From assembly GCA_963921425.1 (NCBI GenBank), contig OY992833.1:18269738-18333737 (forward strand): a stretch of DNA of 64,000 nucleotides. Direction: 5' to 3'. The DNA comes from Dryas octopetala (Eukaryota > Streptophyta > Magnoliopsida > Rosales > Rosaceae). The translations under genes and the position numbers were made by a program. Numbering within the stretch: the first letter of the stretch is position 1; the number at the start of each line of letters is the position of its first letter. The notes under the pieces are model-generated. The model ran no database searches. It was given only the letters and a program-made list of their open reading frames with translations, and had not been told where the DNA came from. Positions 36,474 through 52,093 of this stretch are shown one piece after another.

Positions 36474-36896
36474 ATGGCTCGGATGCTATTGATCATGTAC
36501 GCTGCCTTTTTTCTTTTGATAGACTCAGCCCTCTCTCTAAGCCCTCCACCAGCTCCTCCTCGACCTTGGATACCGGCTCGGGTTCCACCGCCTCCTTCCA
36601 CTGGTGGTGGTGGTGGAGGAGAAGGTGGGGGAGGTGGCGGCAGTTCCGGTCCAGGCAGTGTTGGGTCTGGTTTTGGTTCAGGAAGAGGGTCTGGCAGTGG
36701 AAGTGGTGGCGGTGGAGGAGGCCGTGGGGGAGGCGGCGGAGGCGGCAGAGACGGTGGTAGTGGGTCTGGTTATGGAGGTGGCAGTGGTTCCGGTGGTGGT
36801 GGAAGAGGCAGTGGAGGATTTAGTAATGATGGTTCTGGAGATGTAAGTATACCTGCTGGGAATTTAGCTAGGGACGGTTCACCAGGCTACCATTAA
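36474..36896 (+). CDS. Secreted Pro/Gly-rich protein 3
   Basis: A single-exon, 140-residue protein starting at the first in-frame ATG. MARMLLIMYAAFFLLIDSALS is a signal peptide. A short proline-rich, extensin-like stretch follows (SPPPAPPRP, RVPPPPS), then a Gly/Ser/Arg-rich region (GSGFGSGRGSGSGSGG). The C-terminus is not repetitive (DVSIPAGNLARDGSPGYH). The Pro-then-Gly order resembles hybrid wall proteins. Prolines in PPPP could be hydroxylated; that is inference. Confidence 0.82.
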   Translation: MARMLLIMYAAFFLLIDSALSLSPPPAPPRPWIPARVPPPPSTGGGGGGEGGGGGGSSGPGSVGSGFGSGRGSGSGSGGGGGGRGGGGGGGRDGGSGSGYGGGSGSGGGGRGSGGFSNDGSGDVSIPAGNLARDGSPGYH

Positions 36897-37977
36897 TTAT
36901 CAGATCCATGAGATCAATATGTTTGTGTTTTTACTTCTATACTAAGAAGTGTTGTGTGAGTGTGTTGCTCTTAATTTCTAGGCTTCTACTATGTCAGGGT
37001 GAATAAAGTAATTGTATCTTTAATTTCCATATGTGATAAATCTATTTTGTGACAACTTGTTATTTGCTATAAATTTCCTCTCCAAGTTTCTGGATTTCAT
37101 GTGTACTATATATGAAGTTGTATTTGCTAATTAATAAAAGAAACAAATTTAACACTTGTTCTTCACTCAAAATTCTAATTTTTAACAAAAAATTATAACT
37201 AGACCCCAACAAATTGTCCAAGATAAAAGCACCAATGCTCCGAGGAGGAGAAGCCCAACTTTGCAAGCCTATCAGGCACGGGTTTATGAGAATTTAACTC
37301 AAAACTTAGTCTTACAAAGTAAAAATTGGGTATCATCGCTAGATTAAATGGTTATTGTTATCATATAGAAATAAGAGAATTTCTCATAAAAATAAATTAC
37401 ATTTGTACGTTGTTGTAAGAGAAATGTCATATACAATCATTTTTACATGGGGGGGCTATGCACACCACTATTTTGTGCTGAGTTGACCACCCTTGCTGAG
37501 TTCATCACCCCCTTGTATAATTTTTTTAATTTCTACTGAGTTAACCACCCTAAAATGACAGAAATACCCCTTATTTCACAAAATACATCATTTTTACTAT
37601 CTAAACCCACCTACCCCACCCAAACAAACACCCCACCAGTTAACCACCCGCAGACCCCACCCCCTGGCCTACCCGCAGACCCCACCCCCGCCTACACGCC
37701 ACCAGTCGCCGGTCCTCCCCGCCGTCGCCGTTCCTCCCCGCCGTCGCCGGTCCTCCCCTCCACCGCCGAGGCCTCCTCTGCAATTTCAGGTGGTTGCTTA
37801 CTCTCCCTTACTCACTCTCTGTCACTCTCTCCCTCCTACATTCCTACATTAGGGTTGTATAATGCATTAATATATATATTTGGCCTTCCAATTACACAGA
37901 TATGTGATATTTTAGAGAAATTAGAATGAGATTTTGAAAGTGGGTGTCTGCAAAATAGGATCTGATTTCGAATTTCA

Positions 37978-38330
37978 TTCGGTACTGGTGTACCGAAATT
38001 TCTTAACTTGTTCGGAAGTATACTGTCGAATTATTTCAAAATATTCGACAGTATACTTCCGAACAGAATTTGCTGGAAATGTGTTACAAATTCATTCGGT
38101 AGTTCAGTTCCGAATTATTTATATTTATTCGGTAGATATCCTCCGAAATATCAAATGTCATTCGGTGGGTCTCTGTCGAATGAATATATTGATTTAACTG
38201 TGCTGGTTCCATTCGACGGGCATCTGTCGAAACATTGATATATGTTCGGTGGGTGTCTGTCGAATGGATCTTAATATTTCGGTGGACATCTACCGAATAG
38301 ATCTGAAATTTTCGGTAGACATCTGCCGAA
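37978..38330. repeat. Left array of ten 20-bp quasi-palindromes in the MULE
   Basis: Ten 20-bp units, each TTCG(G/A)...(C/T)CGAA, start at 37978, 38011, 38044, 38095, 38128, 38161, 38212, 38245, 38278 and 38311. Spacings are 33, 33, 51, 33, 33, 51, 33, 33, 33, so triplets recur with a 117-bp period. Unit 2 (TTCGGAAGTATACTGTCGAA) is the exact reverse complement of unit 3. The array ends 108 bp before the PMD start codon. A TATAG acceptor-like site at 38431-38435 suggests it may be in a 5' UTR intron. Confidence 0.95.
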
Positions 38331-38437
38331 TGACATGAATATAAAATATTTTTACATACACTTTTCTCTTATTCTATATTTCATGATAACTTATATTCTC
38401 TGTATTCTAAACATGATTTCAATTTTTGAATATAGGT

Positions 38438-40493
38438 ATGGATAGGAGAGGAGCATCTAGAGGTAAATCTGCTCGAGGCGAAACTTCTAGAGGTAGATCT
38501 TCTAGAGGTGGTGATGCAAATGAAGATCGAACACGTCCTACAGCTTCAGAGAGGCGTAGGAGGACGGGCAAAACTATTTACGAAGAGAGGGGGGATGATG
38601 TCCAGCCGGAAGAGAATGTAATGGAAGATGACAACAATGATTCAGATGGGCCTTTCCCTGGAGGTCCCACTGATATGTCATTGCTTAGGAGCTTCAACAG
38701 TCACATTGCTGCCTCCATTTGGAAAAATGAGGTATTAGAGATTATACATAATGACTTATATAATTTAAAATTTTATAACTATATAGTTTGCAATATTGTA
38801 ATTGACTTGTGGCTTGTTTTTGAAAATAGGAACGTGAGCCCCTAAGATGCATATCCAAAATAACAAAGCTGCGCACATGGGACTTGTGGAGTAGAAATGA
38901 TAATAACAATGTGAAGGGGTATGTGATTAGATCTGGGCTCGGACCACTGGTGTCATGCTCGTACCGTACTGTTGATAAGGTAGTGGTCTCAGCCTTTGTT
39001 GAGAGGTGGCAGCCTGAGACTAATACTTTCCATATGCCATTCGGTGAGATGACCATCACATTAGATGATGTGTCAAACATTTTGGGAATTCCGGTTGTGG
39101 GTTTATCACTTTCTACACCCCCTCATGATCATATTGCATCAAATTTGTTATTGAGAACATACTTAGGGGTGAGTGAGGCAGATGCCACATCGGAGTTGGA
39201 TGACTATTCTGGTGGGTATGTGCGTCTCGAGTGGTTACGGTCGAGGTTTGGCCATGTGTGTGATACAGATGATGATGAGCTAGTGAGGTGTGCTACTAGA
39301 GCCTATTTATTGTTCTTATTGGGATGTACCCTTTTTGCCGATAAGACTGGCACAAGGGTACAAGTCCAGTATCTACGATTACTTACTAATCTCGACACCA
39401 CTAGCCATTATGCATGGGGTGCAGGGGCCTTATCTTTCCTATATCGGCAGTTATGTGTTGCTTCTAGGTCTAAGGTTAAGCAAATGTGTGGATATATGAC
39501 CTTGTTGGAGGCATGGGTGTATGAGCATATGCACCATATTGTTAGTCCGGGCTATGACATTAACTACTTAGAGAGTAGCCCCCGTGCGCTCCGATGGACT
39601 CCGAGGAGGGATACCGGGACAACTTGTGAAGATGTGCAGAAACCGAGACAACGACTTGACGATTTGAAGGCGGATGAGGTATATATTTATAGTGATAATG
39701 AAAAATTAGACTTAATTTTGCATTTGTTGCTCTTGGATGAATTATTTGATACTAACTTATTTTGGTTTTTTTTCTTTCTTCAGGTTATATGGGAACCCTA
39801 CAAATCCAGTAGACAACAACATCCATTACTAGATGTTGCATTTTACACAGGATTGATCAAGTGTTTCGACATTGTGGAGCCATATTATCCGGAGAGAGTC
39901 TTAAGGCAATTTGGACGGGTACAAACTATCCCCCCTGCACCACGTGCTCCTCAGCGTGGTGGACGAGGTGCTTATGCACAATCGTACAATCCCTTTTACG
40001 AGTACTTTGATAGTACGTGGGAGAGGTGGCCGGACCACTTATTGTCTGAAGATAGTCGCAGTGTACCAGTGAAGGCTCCATCTGACACCGTTGACGGCTA
40101 CCTCCAGTGGTTCCATTATGTATCTCATCCGTACATCCAAAATCCAGCACTGAGGACTGCATTTGACCCCCACAGGACCGTGGCACCAGGATTTGGCAGG
40201 GTATGGATCCAAAGGCTTAAATTTTGAAATTGGTGGTGAAAATTGTTTATTTAGGCTCAAATTGGCTTATATTTTGACATGGTATATAAATTGTTGCTTA
40301 TATATGATTTTGTTACTTACAGGACTGTGTTGACCGTATGTTGCATATCACTCGCCCTATTGTGGCATTGGGCGAGGATGAGGCCACAAGGCGTCCCTCT
40401 CACCTTTACAGGGCGATTGACAGTCTACAACATATCTTGGAGGGCACACACTTGAGCAGCACCATGACCTACCAGCGCCGCACTCGGCAGTGA
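38438..40493 (+). CDS. Plant mobile domain (PMD) protein carried by the MULE
   Basis: Four exons, all joined in phase 0 with GT-AG borders (38438-38731, 38830-39678, 39784-40200, 40323-40493), give an uninterrupted 576-residue protein. The N-terminus is basic and RG/SRG-repeat-rich (RGASRGKSARGETSRGRSSR), RNA-binding-like or disordered, followed by an acidic patch. The core is the PMD, also called aminotransferase-like plant mobile domain. Signatures: VVSAFVERWQPETNTFHMPF, GEMTITLDDVSNILGIPVVG, AYLLFLLGCTLFADKTG, WGAGALSFLYRQLC and the trailing LEAWVYEHM. The same fold occurs in host MAIN/MAIL1-type silencing and genome-stability factors and in transposon-borne genes. The intact frame inside a transposon suggests it serves the element, perhaps in chromatin or silencing control; that role is inference. 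It converges on the transposase gene. Confidence 0.88.
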
Positions 40494-40791
40494 TCACCCG
40501 CTTTCATGTTCAGAAGTTTTTTTGATAAACACAAGGGCCAAAAGTTAATGACTAATTATGAGGGTTATTTGTAATTAGGACCTTCTGTTTTTTATTTTGG
40601 CTAAAATTGGAGCATCTTAATTTAGTGACTTTGAAATTGCATAAAAACAATCCGAACAAATATTGGAGCACCACATATTATGATAATATTATGCATGAGT
40701 CAAGATCTAATAAAGGTTAATATCATCCCACATACATGGTACGTACGCCATAAAGGTTAAAAAAATTCACTAGATTTAATTAAGTTGAAAT

Positions 40792-43700
40792 TCAATCATT
40801 ATCAAGAGACACAATTTCCGGCGTAGGCACGTCACCATTAATTCGCTTGAACTCCTCAAGGCGATTTTGATATCCAATGTACCAACCACGTGCGGCATAC
40901 GCGTCGGCATGTTTATGCCAATCATCTGAAATAGGTGGCATAGGATGGCCCGGGGACAAGTGTACCTACACATATTAATTAAGTGAATAACTTAGCAATG
41001 ACAATTTTTCTACTATAAATTTACAATTACACAATTTATAGCCGTACCTGTACAAAATGATCACCGTTGACAAAACCAATGCAAATCTCACGGAGCTCAA
41101 CGTCCTGATGTGCTTCTGAGTGTGCATATAGTGGGAGACACGTAAGGCATAACGATCTACATAAATGGATCACGGTTACACCATAACATGTGGCGATAAT
41201 ATATCCCATCTCGGGCATAGTCATCCAATGATCTCTGGGTGCAGGGGTGTCATCAAAATAGTCAAGTACCCTCTGAAACTCCATAACTCGCTCGCGCACA
41301 TGGAAAACTGACTCAAACAAAGCCGGTGTATGTAGCAGTGTCCTGGATAAGTCTGTGCGTACCTTCCGCCAAGCATCCACTCCAAATCCCATAGCTGCAG
41401 CTACAACTCTATATCCACAATTACCATTTGGTAAGACGTCGGTTACACCAGAAATGTACGGTCTCATGATGGGTTGAAACTGGTCTATATACCGATGTGG
41501 CTGAGCAAATGGAATGGGCGAACTCGTCTTCACTTTGTTGGCCCGTTTTTTTAGTTTCTTTTTTGGCGAGGTACAGCCAACATTGCCAATGGACGGTGAG
41601 GGTGAATGACTGTCACAACCGGAAAGTACGTACTCAAATGCGGATGGCAAACGCCTAGTAGAGGTTTCAGCTTTACTTGGGCGGCCCCTAGTCTTGGTCT
41701 TCACTTGTGGTTCCCTCAGAGTAGTGGAACTTGGATTCATAAGCTCTTCTAACTTCAAACTTATGTGCTTCTGGGTGTCTGCATCTTGCTCTTCCATCCA
41801 TTTTATTAGTCTATCTACTGTGGCATTAACTGGAGGATCTGAGAGTTTTGTGACCTCCGGTTCCCTATTGTAATCCAAATTTCTCCAATAAGGATGAAGG
41901 GAGTCAAGTGGAATAGGCCGGTTACGTCGTCTATACGACAAAATCTCATGTGCACATGGCAACTCGTGTGTCCGACGAATGGTGCAATCACATGGTAAGG
42001 CACCTCCAATCCATTCAGCCCTGTACAATATGAAAGAAGTGAATAAATTATTGGTACAAACTAAATAAGTGTTTAATGCGTAGAATGAAGGTTAGTTAGT
42101 GAAGGTACCTCCTTATCTCACAACCAATTATATTCAATGCTGTATCTGATACATAGCCTAACAATTCCTTCATCTCCTCATGTTTCCTGACACTATGCTG
42201 GATAAAACAACGGCTTTTCTCAAATGATGTCTTAATGTGTGTATGCTGCAACTCTATCAATGTATGAATATGCTGCCATGATAACTCAAAACTAAGCTGA
42301 CTAGTGCCAAGTTCCTTCTTTAACCTTGAATGTGCACTTTCAGCCCTGTTCGTAACAAGAAGTTAGTATGTGTGTCTAAGCATATAACAAGTCAATGATA
42401 ACAAAAATAGACTACCTGTTCGAAGTGTTACCAAGGTGCATACAAGCATCTGTCCATGCAGCCACAAACCTCTCCTTATAAGGTATCAACCAACTATCCT
42501 TAATGTACTCAATAGCTTCGGCGTATGAACAAAAGTTGGTTTCCATGTCACGCAAACGACTCACATACTCATCCTCGCTCTCCGATCCAACCAAACAATT
42601 CCAGGCAGCATTAAACTTCTCCCAATGGTCAACCGTACCAAACAACTTCCTGCAATTTTTCAACACATTTTTGCTAATGTGCCATCTACACAATAAATGT
42701 CTGGCACTAGGAAACACTTTAGGGATTGCAGACATGAGTGCTAGTTCCCGATCCGTGACAATCATGTTAGGAAGACAGTCATCATTCAATAAAGACCGTA
42801 CTCTACCCAAAGCCCATGTATAATTATCCTCCTTCTCAGAACATATATAAGCGAATGCAACAGAGAATGTCATGCTAGTGGAAGTCACACCCACAATCTC
42901 AAAAAGTGGCCAACGGTACCTATTAGTCTTATAAGTGCAATCCATTATCAGTACATGCGGAAATGCACGTAATATATCAACACTCTCAGGATGAGTCCAA
43001 AACAGGTCAGTCACAACATCACCAGAACTTCTATGCCACTCAACATAATTATGTTCTCTCAGCTTAGTTAGCAATACTTGCATCTCGGATCTACCGACCC
43101 TCTCGATGACCCTATGTTTTTGCCTGGCATTGTATACTGTCTTGATGATTGATGTATTATGTGGATTCTGACTTTTTATGGTCTTCAATATATCTTTCGG
43201 TTTCACCAAAGTCTTGGACAAAGCCACTAACAATGAATTCTCTTCTTCAGTTAATCTGCCTGCGAATGAATGCCCTTCAATATACTCTGAAACTACATGG
43301 TTATGCACTCCACATGCAACCTCCAACTCCCATTGATCACCACATCCAGTGTTCACCGCCTTCAACGAGAATGGACATCCACATTTCTTCGAACGGGTGT
43401 CCTTAGAGTCATCAGAAACCGGTTGCTTACGGCTAGCAGCATCGGATGTTTGGTCGCCTGAATCTGACTTTGATGACTTCCTTGATCTATTTGGCTCATA
43501 TTGACCATTTCTCTCACAAGCAACTTTGGTCCAATCTCTCTTACCACGAACCCCGCCTGCATCAGACCTTCTAATGACAATTACCATGTTGTTCCTTTTT
43601 CCTTGTGCACGAATCAACTAACCATTGAATCCTTACTTTGAAACACCTACACATGATAATTATATATATTATTTACAATTCATATTTAGGTATGCATAAA

Positions 43701-44431
43701 TCATAATTCCCGGCCATACAAACAATGTTTACCTCTGCTGTTGTGAATTCATTGGGGTAGTCAAAATTGCACCTTCCTTCAACTATACTGAGTTCGGTGG
43801 AAGCATCCACTTGCTGCTCCTATTCAGCAAAAAAAAAAAAAAAAATTAATTTTTGTCCCAGTATTCGACGGGAAGCCACCGAAAATATCACATATATTCG
43901 GTGGCTAAGTACCGAATATGCAAACAAAGTTCGACAATTGACTACCGAATGAAACAATTATACGTTGGTCATTCGGGAAAAAAAGTAGTTCTGTCCCAGT
44001 ATTCGACGGGAATCCACCGAATAAACCATGTATATTCGGTGGCTAAGTACCGAATATACCAATATAATTCGACAACTACCTACCGAATAAAACTATTTAA
44101 AAAACTATACGTTATTCATTCGGTGGATATCTGCCGAACGGTGGTATAAACTTCGGTGACAAACCACCGAATGTATTGCCATTTTTCGACGGGCATCGAC
44201 CGAACAAATGTGTAAAAATTTGACATTACATTTATAAACGGTGGATACCTACCGAAATATATACATTTATTCGGTGACCATCCACCGAAATATAATGTAT
44301 ATTTCGGTACTGGTTTACCGAATAAAAACACGAACTCACAGTTTTTCAGCCGCGAAAAAATTCAAAAAAACTCAAAAAAAACTCAAACTTACTTCATTTG
44401 ATGACTCCAAGTTGTCGTTCTGATTGTCCAT
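40792..44431 (-). CDS. MULE transposase with FAR1-like, DDE, SWIM and OTU domains
   Basis: A minus-strand gene of about 900 residues. Exons by eye: 44431-44393 (MDNQNDNLESSNE), 43819-43733, 43646-42416, 42345-42109, 42020-41048 and 40965-40792 (TGA). Domains in order: a FAR1/WRKY-GCM1-type zinc domain (WTKVACERNGQY...KKCGCPFSLKA...CGVHNH); the MULE catalytic core with LIMDCTYKTN (first Asp), MIVTDRELALM (second Asp) and LLCRWHISKNV (CxxH motif); a SWIM finger CDCTIRRTHELPCAH; a basic linker; and an OTU-like protease domain. In the OTU part, Cys (NGNCGYR) and His (NGDHFVQV) are present, but the usual Asp of DGNC is Asn. Near 43620 the frame of VFQSKDSMVS and that of LIRAQGKRNNM do not join; about two bases seem missing, unless splicing there differs. 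The palindrome array lies in intron 1. The ATG at 43587 is an alternative start. Confidence 0.85.
43864..44322. repeat. Right array of twelve 20-bp quasi-palindromes, inside transposase intron 1
   Basis: Units start at 43864, 43897, 43930, 44002, 44035, 44068, 44119, 44152, 44185, 44237 (first two bases degenerate), 44270 and 44303. Spacings are 33, 33, 72, 33, 33, 51, 33, 33, 52, 33, 33: the same triplet rule as on the left. The first two triplets are copies 138 bp apart, and a broken unit lies between them at 43972. The outermost unit here (TTCGGTACTGGTTTACCGAA) matches the outermost left unit (TTCGGTACTGGTGTACCGAA) at 19 of 20 bases. Confidence 0.93.
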
Positions 44432-44869
44432 GTGTCAAAAGTAGGTGATTTGGATACAATGCATTTGTTTACAAAAACAATCTATGTCTAGGGTTGGTTG
44501 AAGATGGTGGTGGTGGTAGAAGAGAGTGGAGTGGGTGGAGCCAGCGGGTGGGATTGTGGGTGGAGCACGTGGGTGGGATTGTTTAAAACAACAATCTATA
44601 TCTAGGGTGGAAGGTTGATGATGGTGGTGGTGGAAGGTGGAAGATGAAGGTTGAAGATGGTGGTGGTGGAAGGTTGAAGATGGTGGTGAAGATGATGGTG
44701 CTCCTCTCAGCTGGTGGTTGAAGATGGTAGGGAGTGTTGGGAGAAAAATTTTATCCCAAATATTAGATGTCCTTTATGGTCATTTTGCTATAGGGTATAT
44801 ATGTCTTTTACTAAATTCAATTTAGGGTGGTCAACTAAGTAGAACAAGGTGGTCGGAATAGCCGCCCCC

Positions 44870-44992
44870 TTTTTACATTTCTCATTTACATTAAGGATAG
44901 GAGCATCTGACAAAAAAAAAATCATTTTTACATTTCTCATTTACATTAAGGATAGGAGCATCTGACCAAAAAAAAAAAAGGATAGGAGCATC
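44870..44992 (+). repeat. Short tandem duplication at the MULE right flank
   Basis: TTTTTACATTTCTCATTTAC and the following AAGGATAGGAGCATCTGAC occur at 44870-44911 and again at 44925-44967, with a third partial copy (AAGGATAGGAGCATC) at 44978. The second copy is preceded by AATCA, just as the MULE left flank is, so it looks like the uninterrupted version of the target site. Confidence 0.8.
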
Positions 44993-45149
44993 ACCCATCT
45001 CGGGCTTGGATCAGGCCTTTTTTTATTTATTTTGTTCCTGCTTTCCCAGTTCCTACTTCTTATAGTTATTGGGTGCGGGTAGCAAATCCTTAAACAAAGT
45101 GGACTGGTAAGAGGTTGCCAAATTCCATTGTATTAAACCAAAATATATA

Positions 45150-45544
45150 GGGATTAATGTCATTTTGCTCCCCAGACTATTACACATGTATCAGTTTGCT
45201 CCCCAGACTTCTAATTTGGAAAATTAAGGACCCTGACTTTTTTCAATTTTGCCAATTAAGGTTATTCCGTCAATTTATACATTTTTCATCTAAAATGTCG
45301 AGATGATCAAGCAAAATTTAGCAAGAAATAAAAGAGGAAAAATGATGCATGAGGAAAAAATGATAAGATCTAATTGGAAGGGACCATTTTGCCCTCAAAG
45401 ATTTGGATAAAAAATGTGTAAATTGACAAAAGAACCTCAATTGGCAAAATTGAAAAAGTCAGAGTTCTTAATTTTCCAAATTAGAAGTCTGGGGAGCAAA
45501 CTGATACAAGTGTAATAGTCGGGGAGCAAAATGGTATTAATCCC
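45150..45544. mobile_element. Mutator-type MITE with long inverted repeats
   Basis: A 395-bp element flanked by a perfect 9-bp duplication AAATATATA (45141-45149 and 45545-45553). The ends GGGATTAAT are inverted. The arms, each roughly 130 bp, are near-perfect inverted repeats: the left arm reads TTTTGCTCCCCAGACT twice, and the right arm has the complement AGTCTGGGGAGCAAA. It has no coding capacity and could fold into one long hairpin. It is only 0.3 kb from the large MULE but has unrelated ends. Confidence 0.9.
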
Positions 45545-45900
45545 AAATATATATAATATATAACCAAACACTTTAAAGGATACCAAGCCCAATCCATTAG
45601 CATTAGTCCATACACCAAACTGCATGTCGATTATTTTTTTTTTTTAAAGAAACCATAATTTAATTTTCATTTAAATAGCCCACAACCCCTCTTGAAAAGT
45701 GAGACGTGCCTAGTTCACAAAAATGAGAAGATTAGGGCCATATTGATGGTTTGAAACTCTTAAAGGGGTGAAACTCTAAATCTAGTTTCCTTTTCGCCAA
45801 GTGGAATTATAGATTTGGCTCTTCTTGTTAAAAAGGCGGGAAACCAAACTCAGGAGAAAATAGAGACGACAGAGCGAGCTAGAGTGAGAGAGTGAGTGGG

Positions 45901-51452
<5,552 letters not shown>

Positions 51453-52010
51453 GTTTGCAATTTCTGTTCATTGCTGGAAGTTGTTGTGTAGCGATGCTTC
51501 ACAAGTGAGGTACTGAACTAATAAACTTGTATATACAGTGTACACGTACAAGAGGAATGGTTGTTGGGACGACTTGGGTAGTGGAAGGTCTATGTCTTTT
51601 TTTTTTAGTGTTTTTTTTTTGGAGAAAACTTAGAGGTGTGTTCAACTGTTCAAGTGTAACAATTTAACGCAAAAGATTTTATCGAAACTTACTAATTTAA
51701 AGAGATATCTCACTTATTATATTAATCTTGGTCAACCAATCTAAGACAATTAATTTAGAGAGATATCTCAATAACTCAATTAATATATTCAATCGATCTT
51801 AATCAATCAATGCAAGAATTAATTGTATTTAACATATACAATTCCTAACAGTAAGGCCCAAAAAACGGAAGGTAATTTATAATAGCTTTACCATTTTTTG
51901 ATAATTAATATAATAATAGCTTACCATTGCACCTAACCAGTTACCATATTGATTTGTTTTTGGTCAATTGCAATAATTACCACATTGATTAGAATTTCAC
52001 AGAGCTCTCC
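51453..52010. other. 3' UTR of the FLIP-like gene and AT-rich spacer
   Basis: Downstream sequence with poly-T patches (51598-51620). Nothing else is supported before the next promoter. Confidence 0.5.
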
Positions 52011-52017
52011 TATATAA
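52011..52017 (+). promoter_or_regulatory. TATA box of SPH gene 1
   Basis: TATATAA, 83 bp before the start codon at 52094, in the context CTCCTATATAAGGGC. Confidence 0.7.
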
Positions 52018-52093
52018 GGGCAAACAAGCAGCAAAACATTTCACACACCATCTCATTAGCAAAGGATCTGAAACAATAGGCAATAACAACACC

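Larger units (their letters stand above)
37449..44869. mobile_element. Complete Mutator-like element (MULE) with PMD and OTU-transposase genes
   Basis: A 7421-bp element flanked by a perfect 9-bp duplication TTTTTACAT (37440-37448 and 44870-44878), the hallmark of Mutator transposons. The ends are imperfect inverted repeats: GGGGGGGCTATGCACACCAC on the left and GGGGGCGGCTATTCCGACCA read from the right. Both continue to a shared AGTTGACCACCCT motif. Two genes converge: a PMD protein (plus, 38438-40493) and a MULE transposase with a C-terminal OTU domain (minus, 44431-40792), separated by 298 bp. Each side has an array of 20-bp palindromic units about 530-550 bp from the tip. The left subterminal region is C-rich (37610-37790) and the right one is GGT-rich (44495-44735). 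The perfect duplication points to a recent insertion; the copy looks close to autonomous. Confidence 0.95.

Noticed and set aside
36566-36846. Trp/Arg-rich and Val/Glu-rich frames over glycine-rich gene 3
   Set aside because: Out-of-frame readings of GGT/GGA repeats.
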